This document shows positions 24,171 through 30,031 of a DNA stretch of 30,031 bases, piece by piece. The translations under genes and the position numbers were made by a program. The DNA comes from Candidatus Zhuqueibacterota bacterium 4572_119 (GTDB taxonomy: Bacteria > Zhuqueibacterota > Zhuqueibacteria > Thermofontimicrobiales > Thermofontimicrobiaceae): positions 1-30,031 of the forward strand of contig NBLI01000041.1 in assembly GCA_002084535.1 (NCBI GenBank), in the 5' to 3' direction. Under the pieces are notes generated by a model. The model was not told where the DNA came from. It saw nothing but the letters and a program-made list of their open reading frames with translations, and did no database searches. Within the stretch, counting starts at the first letter, position 1, and every line of letters starts with the position of its first letter.

Positions 24171-24860
24171 ATGTTGAAAATATTGGGAATTGATACAGCG
24201 ACAGATATTTTGGGAATCGCGGTTACAGAGGACAAAACCCTGATTGCTGAATACCGTTCAAATATCAGAAGGGCACACGCGGAAAGGTTGATACCCTCTA
24301 TTGAAAGGTTGTTGTCCGATCTGAAAATTGAACCGACTGATTTGGATGGAATCTCTATATCCATTGGTCCGGGATCATTTACCGGCTTGCGTATTGGTCT
24401 GGCTGCTGTGAAGGGGTTGGCTTTGGCGGCGGACCTACCCGTGGTTTCGGTTTCAACGCTGGATGTTTTGGCGTCGCAAGCAGCATTTTGGAACGAACAA
24501 ATTTGCCCAATAATTAAAGCACAGGGTGAAGAATCCTATACCGCGCTTTACAAGTATAAAGGTGAAGAGCTGACCCGACTGACAGAATACCGGCTGATAC
24601 AAATGAGTCAACTAGAAATATTGATTAAAGAAAAAACATTAATTTTAAGTGTTGGAATAAACGAAATTGAGTCTTATATTACCAGGGGACTTGAAAAGAA
24701 AATAAAGATTGCGCCCAGGGAAATAAGCCATACCAGCGGATTTTCTGTTGCACTGTTAGGCTATGAAAAAATATTAAAAAATGAATTTGAAAATATCGAT
24801 CAGTTGGTACCTTTTTATTTGAAAGATTTTAAAGCGAAGAAAAAGATTGGAATCATATAA
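24171..24860 (+). CDS. tsaB: tRNA threonylcarbamoyladenosine biosynthesis protein TsaB
   Basis: TsaB is the scaffold paralogue of TsaD, forming the TsaB-TsaD dimer to which TsaE binds. At 229 aa it is normal. ASKHA motifs are KILGIDTATDILGIAV, RAHAERLIPSIERLL (the TsaB signature near residue 35) and IGPGSFTGLRIGLAAVKGLA, then VSTLDVLA. The metal-site residues of TsaD are absent, as expected. The C-terminal half is shorter and more variable (YTALYKYKGEEL, VALLGYEKIL, LVPFYLKDFK). The ATG follows AAAGAGCAG. rimI overlaps its last 14 bases, so translation of the two is probably coupled; accD and surE continue the same run of overlaps. Confidence 0.95.
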   Translation: MLKILGIDTATDILGIAVTEDKTLIAEYRSNIRRAHAERLIPSIERLLSDLKIEPTDLDGISISIGPGSFTGLRIGLAAVKGLALAADLPVVSVSTLDVLASQAAFWNEQICPIIKAQGEESYTALYKYKGEELTRLTEYRLIQMSQLEILIKEKTLILSVGINEIESYITRGLEKKIKIAPREISHTSGFSVALLGYEKILKNEFENIDQLVPFYLKDFKAKKKIGII

Positions 24861-25437
24861 ATTCAATTTCACTGATATACAACGAAATAAATTGCCAAAA
24901 ATCCTGGTGCCAACGCGGTGGGTTGAAAACCTGCGCAACCAGGTTGTATTCAATTTAGAAAACGATTTTCAGCTGCAGATTCGAAGAATGGAAAGTGATG
25001 ATATTGACCAGGTGATGAAGCTGGAGGAGCAAATTTTCCCTTCGCCCTGGTCAGCGGAAAGTTTTTCTTATCGGCTGGAAGAAAAAAACTTTAATATGTC
25101 AATAGTTGGTTTAAGCGACAATAGGATTATTGCTTATGCTGTTTCCTATGTTGTTTTTGATGAATTTCATTTTAGCAATATCGCGGTTGAAAAAAGGTTT
25201 CGTGGAAAAAAAATCGGTGAAACTCTCCTGTGGTTGAGTTTGCAAATTGGCGTTGAGTATAATTGCTCGTTTGTTCAATTGGAGGTAAGAGAGAGCAACC
25301 GTCAGGCGATTCGCTTGTATGAAAAATATGGGTTTAAAAAAACAGGCTTGAGAAAAAATTATTACGCGCGAGAAAATGAGGACGCTCTTTTAATGAGTAA
25401 AGAAATAAATTGGGAGATTCCCTATGGCATGGTTTAG
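24847..25437 (+). CDS. rimI: GNAT acetyltransferase, RimI-like, with unusual N-terminal extension
   Basis: RimI acetylates the N-terminal Ala of ribosomal protein S18 in E. coli; the gene is widely linked to tsaB, as here. The GNAT domain spans about residues 47-190: LQIRRMESDDIDQVMKLEEQIF, PSPWSAESF (RimI hallmark), FSNIAVEKRFRGKKIGETLL with the acetyl-CoA loop, VQLEVRESNRQAIRLYEKYGF and GLRKNYYARENEDALLM. At 196 aa it is about 45 residues longer than usual. The extra N-terminus (SYKFNFTDIQRNKLPKILV, then PTRWVENLRNQ) matches nothing I recognise. A stop at 24820 limits the frame; TTG at 24847 is the best start, giving a 14-base overlap with tsaB. accD overlaps its end by 14 bases. Confidence 0.87.
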   Translation: MESYKFNFTDIQRNKLPKILVPTRWVENLRNQVVFNLENDFQLQIRRMESDDIDQVMKLEEQIFPSPWSAESFSYRLEEKNFNMSIVGLSDNRIIAYAVSYVVFDEFHFSNIAVEKRFRGKKIGETLLWLSLQIGVEYNCSFVQLEVRESNRQAIRLYEKYGFKKTGLRKNYYARENEDALLMSKEINWEIPYGMV

Positions 25438-26293
25438 AAGAGAAAAAAGCGGCGTAACCCCCCAAAAAAGGAAGGAACTTCCCGGGGGATTATGGCTTAA
25501 ATGTGAAACCTGCGGAGAAATAATTTATAAAAAGGAACTTGATAAGAATTTGTACGTGTGCTGGAAATGCGGGTATCACTTTCGGGTGGTAGCAAAAACG
25601 TACATTAAAATTCTTTTGGATGAAGGAAGTTTTGATGAATTTAACGAGCATATCAAATCCGTTGATAAATTAAAATTCAAAGCGGCTAAAAGGTACAGCG
25701 ATCAACTAAAAGCCACAACAAAAAAAACAGGCACCAACGACGCGATATTAACGGGAATTGGACAGATCATGGAAAATCCAGTGGTTTTTTGTGTGATGAA
25801 TTTTTCATTTATCGGCGGCAGCATGGGCTCGGTAGTTGGAGAAAAAATCGCGCGGGCGACACGTGTGGCGATCGAGGAAAAGTTACCTTTGATTATTCTT
25901 TCCGCCTCAGGCGGCGCGAGAATGATGGAGGGCGCCCTGTCTTTGATGCAAATGGCGAAAACATCAGCTTACCTGGCAAAGTTATCTGACGCGGGATTGC
26001 CCTTCATTTCAATAGTAACGAATCCGACAACAGGTGGTGTTTCGGCGAGTTATGCCATGCTGGGTGATGTGATAATCGCGGAGCCGGGCGCTTTAATTGG
26101 TTTTGCGGGTCCACGTGTAATTAAGCAAACGATTGGACAAGACCTGCCTGAAGGATTCCAGACTTCAGAGTTTTTGTTAAAACATGGATTCATTGACGCG
26201 ATTTATCCGCGTGGTGAAATGAAAGAAAAATTAGCAGGACTGTTAAGTTTTTTTGGCAGCCAACAAGAGGGAAAAAATGGGATTGAGCAATAA
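25424..26293 (+). CDS. accD: Acetyl-CoA carboxylase carboxyltransferase subunit beta
   Basis: AccD with AccA moves the carboxyl group from carboxybiotin to acetyl-CoA, the committed step of fatty acid synthesis. It has 289 aa, full length. An N-terminal zinc ribbon (C27-x2-C30, C46-x2-C49) is followed by the crotonase-fold carboxyltransferase: FSFIGGSMGSVVGEKIARA, ILSASGGARMMEGALSLMQMAKT, PTTGGVSASYAMLGD, ALIGFAGPRVIKQTI and LPEGFQTSEFLLKHGFID. The ATG follows GGGAG by seven bases inside the rimI end. It overlaps surE by 17 bases. No accA is seen in the window. Confidence 0.97.
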   Translation: MAWFRREKSGVTPQKRKELPGGLWLKCETCGEIIYKKELDKNLYVCWKCGYHFRVVAKTYIKILLDEGSFDEFNEHIKSVDKLKFKAAKRYSDQLKATTKKTGTNDAILTGIGQIMENPVVFCVMNFSFIGGSMGSVVGEKIARATRVAIEEKLPLIILSASGGARMMEGALSLMQMAKTSAYLAKLSDAGLPFISIVTNPTTGGVSASYAMLGDVIIAEPGALIGFAGPRVIKQTIGQDLPEGFQTSEFLLKHGFIDAIYPRGEMKEKLAGLLSFFGSQQEGKNGIEQ

Positions 26294-27053
26294 AACAAAG
26301 ATATTATTAACCAATGATGACGGTATAAACGCCCCTGGACTTTACGCGTTATATAAAGAAATGAAGAATTTGGGCGAAGTATTTGTTGTCGCACCGGACA
26401 GCGAGCAAAGCGCGGTGGGGCATGCCATAACGCTTTCTGATCCTTTGAGGGTTTCGGATTTCCACAAAAACGACAATTTTTTTGGCTATGCTGTGAATGG
26501 TACTCCCTCTGACTGTGTAAAATTGGCATATTGGGCGCTCAATATTAAACCGGATTTGTTGATTTCCGGTATCAACCTTGGATCAAATACGGGCATCAAT
26601 ATTATTTATTCCGGAACCGTTTCAGCAGCAACGGAAGGAATGTTTTTAAATATCCCTTCGTTCGCGATTTCATTAACAACCTTTACCAAACCAAATTTTG
26701 ATTTCGCGGCAAAATTTGCCAGGAAACTTTCGCAAACCGTGCTTGAAAAGGGCTTACCTGTGGGCACGTTATTAAATGTAAATGTGCCGGCAGTAGCGAA
26801 AGAGGAAGATATAAAAGGTATTGAAATTACGCGGCAGGGAAATGCCATGTATCACGAAGAATTTGATAAAAGAAGTGATCCGCATAACCGGGTTTATTAT
26901 TGGCTGACCGGTCAAAAAGTAAAATTGGAAAAAGAACCCGATGTTGACGACAGGGCGATTTTGAACAATAAAATTTCCATCACACCAGTGCAGTTCGATC
27001 TGACGAATTATAAATATTTAGATGAATTGAAGGATTGGGAGTTAACTCTCTAA
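26277..27053 (+). CDS. surE: 5'/3'-nucleotidase SurE
   Basis: SurE dephosphorylates nucleoside 5'- and 3'-monophosphates and is linked to stationary-phase survival. I use the ATG at 26277 (258 aa), preceded by AGAGGG; a TTG at 26253 would add eight residues and is unnecessary. Family motifs are complete: ILLTNDDGINAPG (metal Asp14-Asp15), VAPDSEQSAVGHAIT with Ser45, VNGTPSDCVKLA, LISGINLGSNTGINIIYSGTVSAATEG (metal Asn) and VNVPAV. The C-terminal dimerisation hairpin (GNAMYHEEFDKRSDPHNRVYYW split near residue 190) is present. Its first 17 bases overlap accD, and its end carries the promoter-like motif of guaA. Confidence 0.95.
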   Translation: MGLSNKTKILLTNDDGINAPGLYALYKEMKNLGEVFVVAPDSEQSAVGHAITLSDPLRVSDFHKNDNFFGYAVNGTPSDCVKLAYWALNIKPDLLISGINLGSNTGINIIYSGTVSAATEGMFLNIPSFAISLTTFTKPNFDFAAKFARKLSQTVLEKGLPVGTLLNVNVPAVAKEEDIKGIEITRQGNAMYHEEFDKRSDPHNRVYYWLTGQKVKLEKEPDVDDRAILNNKISITPVQFDLTNYKYLDELKDWELTL

Positions 27054-27063
27054 TATTTAAATT
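27035..27063 (+). promoter_or_regulatory. Probable promoter, TTGGGA-N17-TAAATT, for guaA
   Basis: TTGGGA (27035-27040) lies inside the last codons of surE, then 17 bases and TAAATT (27058-27063). The start would be near 27070, about 27 bases before the guaA ATG and just ahead of its AGGA ribosome site. Fourth member of the TTG-N20-TAAATT set. Confidence 0.5.
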
Positions 27064-27096
27064 TTTCTGACAGTTAGAATTACAGGATTTTATTTT

Positions 27097-28644
27097 ATGA
27101 TTCAGATTCATGACGAAGTGATATTAATATTGGACTTTGGTTCGCAATATACACAATTGATTGCCCGCCGTATTCGTGAGCAGGGAGCTTATTCAGAAAT
27201 TAAGCCATATAATATTTCAATAAATGAAATAAAAAAAATCGCGCCAAAAGGTATAATTCTCTCTGGTGGCCCGTCCTCAGTTTATGCTGCAAACGCGCCT
27301 TTAATTAAAAAAGAGATTTTTGAACTTGATGTGCCAGTATTGGGCATTTGTTATGGCTTGCAGCTCGCATGCCATATACTTGGTGGAAAAGTGGCAAAAG
27401 CAGATCAGCGCGAATATGGGCACGCGAACATGGATACAGTCATGCCAGATCCGTTTTTAACTGGAATTGAATCATCAACAAAAGTCTGGATGAGTCATGG
27501 GGATAGGGTTGAAAAGCTGCCGGAAAATTTTAGAGTTTTAGCAAAAACCTCAAATTCACCGTATTGTATTATTAAACACAATGATAAAAACATTTACGGT
27601 TTGCAATTTCATCCGGAAGTCGCGCACACAAACCAGGGAAATGTATTTCTGCGAAATTTTGTTTATCAAATCGCCGGGTGCAATGGCGACTGGTCGCCTC
27701 AGTCGTTTGTTCAAAATTCGATTAAATCAATTCAGGACCAGGTGGGTGCGAAAAAAGTAATTTGCGGATTATCTGGTGGTGTTGACTCGTCAGTGGCTGC
27801 TGTGCTGGTTCATAAAGCGCTTGGCGATAATTTAACCTGCGTGTTTGTTGATAATGGCTTGTTGCGAAGCGGTGAAGCTCAAAGCGTAAAAGATGTTTTT
27901 AAAAGTCATTTTCAAATAAATTTTCGCTATGTTAACGCATCGAACAACTTTCTGTCAAGGTTGATAAATGTGATAGATCCTGAAAAAAAGCGAAAAATCA
28001 TCGGTGACGAATTTATTAAAACATTTGAAAAGGTTGCTAACGATATAAAAGATGTGGAATACCTGGTTCAGGGTACACTATATCCAGATGTGATTGAATC
28101 TGTTTCCACTAAAGGACCCTCCGCGGTGATTAAGACGCACCACAACGTTGGTGGGCTGCCGGAAAAAATGAATTTGAAGTTAATCGAACCGCTAAGGGAA
28201 TTGTTCAAGGATGAAGTACGGCAGGTTGGAAGAGAACTGGGGTTGCCTGAATTTATATTGGAGCGACATCCTTTTCCCGGCCCGGGATTGGCAGTACGGA
28301 TTTTGGGAGAAGTAACCCAAGAGCGGCTTGAATTGCTTCGACGGGCAGATAAAATTTATATGCGGGAGCTTCATGATAGCGGTTGGTATCATAAAACCTG
28401 GCAAGCTTTTGCCGTTCTTTTGCCGGTAAACACAGTTGGAGTAATGGGGGACGAACGAACTTATGAATCTGTTGTAGCGCTACGGGCAGTTACCAGCGAG
28501 GACGCCATGACGGCGGACTGGGCAAAGCTGCCGCCGCTATTGTTGGGGAAAATCGCCAACAGGATTATTAATGAAGTTAAGGGTATAAATCGAGTCGTTT
28601 ATGACATCAGTTCAAAGCCGCCGGGGACAATTGAGTGGGAATAA
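27097..28644 (+). CDS. guaA: GMP synthase (glutamine-hydrolysing)
   Basis: This enzyme converts XMP, ATP and glutamine to GMP, the last step of guanine nucleotide synthesis. It has 515 aa, full length. The N-terminal class I amidotransferase domain (about 1-195) has Cys85 in GICYGLQLACH, His172 and Glu174 in QFHPEVAHT. The ATP-pyrophosphatase domain starts near 205 with the P-loop GLSGGVDSS (from residue 224). The C-terminal dimerisation domain has HPFPGPGLAVRILGEVT, DAMTADWAKLP and the hallmark end DISSKPPGTIEWE. The ATG follows AGGA by nine bases. It has its own promoter-like motif in the 3' end of surE; glmS follows after 69 bases. Confidence 0.98.
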   Translation: MIQIHDEVILILDFGSQYTQLIARRIREQGAYSEIKPYNISINEIKKIAPKGIILSGGPSSVYAANAPLIKKEIFELDVPVLGICYGLQLACHILGGKVAKADQREYGHANMDTVMPDPFLTGIESSTKVWMSHGDRVEKLPENFRVLAKTSNSPYCIIKHNDKNIYGLQFHPEVAHTNQGNVFLRNFVYQIAGCNGDWSPQSFVQNSIKSIQDQVGAKKVICGLSGGVDSSVAAVLVHKALGDNLTCVFVDNGLLRSGEAQSVKDVFKSHFQINFRYVNASNNFLSRLINVIDPEKKRKIIGDEFIKTFEKVANDIKDVEYLVQGTLYPDVIESVSTKGPSAVIKTHHNVGGLPEKMNLKLIEPLRELFKDEVRQVGRELGLPEFILERHPFPGPGLAVRILGEVTQERLELLRRADKIYMRELHDSGWYHKTWQAFAVLLPVNTVGVMGDERTYESVVALRAVTSEDAMTADWAKLPPLLLGKIANRIINEVKGINRVVYDISSKPPGTIEWE

Positions 28645-28713
28645 AACAACAATCTTTGTTTTGACTCCGGGAGCGTTGCAGAAAAACGATATTAATGGAA
28701 AGGCGGGTTTTTT

Positions 28714-30031
28714 ATGTGTGGTATTGTAGGATATATCGGCAGCCAGAATGCTGTCCCTGTCTTAATTGGCGGACTGAAAAGACTTGAATATCGTGGTTAT
28801 GATTCGGCAGGTGTTTCAACGATTGTTGATAAAAACCTTCGTGTTTATAAACAGAAGGGTAAAATCGCCGAGTTGGAAAAGGAGCTGCAAAATCATAAAT
28901 TTAACAGCACAATGGGTATTGCTCACACCAGGTGGGCAACTCATGGCGAGCCGAATGTCAATAACGCGCATCCACATACTGATTGTCAAAATAAAATATC
29001 CCTGATTCACAACGGCATAATTGAAAATTACGCGACCATCAAAAAGGAATTAATAGAAAAGGGACACATTTTTAAAAGTGAAACCGATACCGAGGTTCTT
29101 GTCCATCTTATTGAGGAAAAATATAAGACATGCGGGAAGCTTGACAGGGCAGTACGGGAATCGCTGCTTCTGTTGGACGGAACTTACGGTGTTGCTGTCA
29201 TTTGTGAAGATGAACCGGAGATTTTGATAACCGCGCGAAAGGGCAGCCCGATTGTGATTGGTATTGGCGAGGATGAACACTTTGTTGCGTCTGATGCCGC
29301 GGCGATTGTTGGTCATACCGGCCAGGTCATTTACCTCGATGACAATGAGATGGCAGTCCTTACCAGGAATAATATAAAAATTAAAACCATCGACGACCGC
29401 CCTGTTGAGAAAAAAATTGAAAATATCAGCTTTGATCTTGAAAAAATTGAAAAAAGCGGTTATGAACATTATATGCTCAAAGAAATTATGGAGCAGCCGC
29501 AAACAATTTTTGATTCCATGCGTGGCAGGCTTCTGGAAGAAGAAGGGACCACCAAGCTGGGAGGTATCGAATATGATACGGATTCTCTGCTTCATGCCAG
29601 AAGAGTTTTAATTACCGCTTGCGGAACTTCATGGCATGCAGCGCTTATTGGCGAATACATGATTGAAGAATATGTCAGAATTCCAGTTGAAGTGGAATAC
29701 GCGTCAGAATTTAGATATCGCGATCCGATTATCGACCGCGATACGGTGGTGATTGTTATCAGCCAGTCAGGAGAGACTGCCGATACTTTAGCCGCTATCC
29801 GTGAGGCGAAAAGAAAACAGGCAAAGGTTTTTGGAATTTGTAATACCGTTGGCTCAACGATTGCCCGTGAAACAGACGCCGGAATTTACCTTCACGCGGG
29901 TCCTGAGATTGGTGTTGCTTCCACAAAAGCATTTACTTCCCAGGTAACAGTGTTTGCTCTTTTAACTGTGCTCCTTGCCCGGATGAGCTCCATGTCCGCC
30001 AGCAGGGGCAAGGAAATAATAAATGAGCTTA
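28714..30031 (+). CDS. glmS: Glutamine-fructose-6-phosphate aminotransferase (isomerising), 5' part
   Basis: GlmS makes glucosamine 6-phosphate from fructose 6-phosphate and glutamine, the entry to UDP-GlcNAc for peptidoglycan and lipid A. The gene runs off the window: 439 codons and one base are visible of about 600. The N-terminal Ntn glutaminase begins MCGIVGYIGSQ with Cys2 as nucleophile and has RLEYRGYDSAG, HTRWATHGEPN, LIHNGIIENY and SETDTEVLVHLIE. The linker EKSGYEHYMLKEIMEQP is typical. The first sugar-isomerase (SIS) domain has TACGTSWHAALIGEYM and VISQSGETADTLAA, then GPEIGVASTKAFTSQV. The ATG follows AAGGCGGG. There is no room in the leader for a full glmS ribozyme, and none is recognisable. 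Confidence 0.97.
   Translation, partial: MCGIVGYIGSQNAVPVLIGGLKRLEYRGYDSAGVSTIVDKNLRVYKQKGKIAELEKELQNHKFNSTMGIAHTRWATHGEPNVNNAHPHTDCQNKISLIHNGIIENYATIKKELIEKGHIFKSETDTEVLVHLIEEKYKTCGKLDRAVRESLLLLDGTYGVAVICEDEPEILITARKGSPIVIGIGEDEHFVASDAAAIVGHTGQVIYLDDNEMAVLTRNNIKIKTIDDRPVEKKIENISFDLEKIEKSGYEHYMLKEIMEQPQTIFDSMRGRLLEEEGTTKLGGIEYDTDSLLHARRVLITACGTSWHAALIGEYMIEEYVRIPVEVEYASEFRYRDPIIDRDTVVIVISQSGETADTLAAIREAKRKQAKVFGICNTVGSTIARETDAGIYLHAGPEIGVASTKAFTSQVTVFALLTVLLARMSSMSASRGKEIINEL

Noticed and set aside
26253..26276. TTG start adding eight residues to surE
   Set aside because: The ATG at 26277 has AGAGGG at proper distance and the family begins shortly before ILLTNDDG.
28645..28713. glmS ribozyme or glucosamine-6-phosphate riboswitch
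   Set aside because: Only 69 bases separate guaA and glmS and no conserved ribozyme core is visible.
1..30031. CRISPR arrays, insertion sequences, rRNA genes or prophage genes
   Set aside because: I found no regularly spaced repeats, transposase or phage-like reading frames and no rRNA sequence in the window.

Overview
The window reads as a chromosomal segment from an AT-rich, Gram-negative bacterium of the FCB superphylum (Calditrichota, KSB1 or Ignavibacteria-like; I cannot fix the phylum from sequence alone). The evidence is a secreted protein ending in a type A sorting domain of the type IX secretion system (T9SS), a PorX-type receiver/PglZ regulator, a TonB-dependent receptor with a carboxypeptidase-regulatory-like N-terminus, a lipid A enzyme (LpxH), and a housekeeping gene order that mixes spoVG-prs-ctc-pth with rpsF-ssb-rpsR-rplI.

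Layout. 1-240: the 3' end of a pyrimidine-nucleoside phosphorylase. 314-3146 (minus): a class A penicillin-binding protein behind lpxH. 3147-3647: a divergent, gene-free promoter region. 3648-11127 (plus): ispE, spoVG, tRNA-Gln(TTG), prs, rplY/ctc, pth, a membrane pyrophosphatase, rpsF, ssb, rpsR, rplI. 11515-14595: a 63-aa zinc-ribbon protein, a YbbR-domain protein, tsaD and a DMT-type membrane protein, converging with a minus-strand S4 RNA-binding gene. 15486-20901: an envelope/secretion block made of a beta-propeller/C39 protease with a T9SS tail, a lipoprotein and a TonB-dependent receptor. 20959-23352: acyl-CoA thioesterase, porX, tsaE. 23353-24170: 818 bases without a gene but full of inverted repeats. 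24171-30031: tsaB-rimI-accD-surE as an overlapping operon, then guaA and the first 439 codons of glmS.

The genes serve translation (ribosomal proteins, Pth, the t6A proteins TsaB/D/E), nucleotide and amino-sugar supply (Prs, GuaA, GlmS), isoprenoids (IspE), fatty acid synthesis (AccD) and envelope building (PBP1A, LpxH). PorX plus a T9SS-tailed protease suggest a working type IX secretion system.

The strangest property is a run of clean lesions in otherwise well-conserved genes. PBP1A lacks the glycosyltransferase catalytic core in frame. The pyrophosphatase lacks its first membrane helix. Ssb is frameshifted with its last OB strand missing. The DMT protein seems to lack about one helix. The C39 protein and the TonB receptor are each split in two frames. 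The thioesterase 3' end is fused to a porX start that lacks beta-strand 1. Because ssb should be essential, mis-joined contigs are as likely as real decay. A second observation is a recurring promoter-like motif, TTG-N20-TAAATT, in front of four transcription units in the correct orientation.
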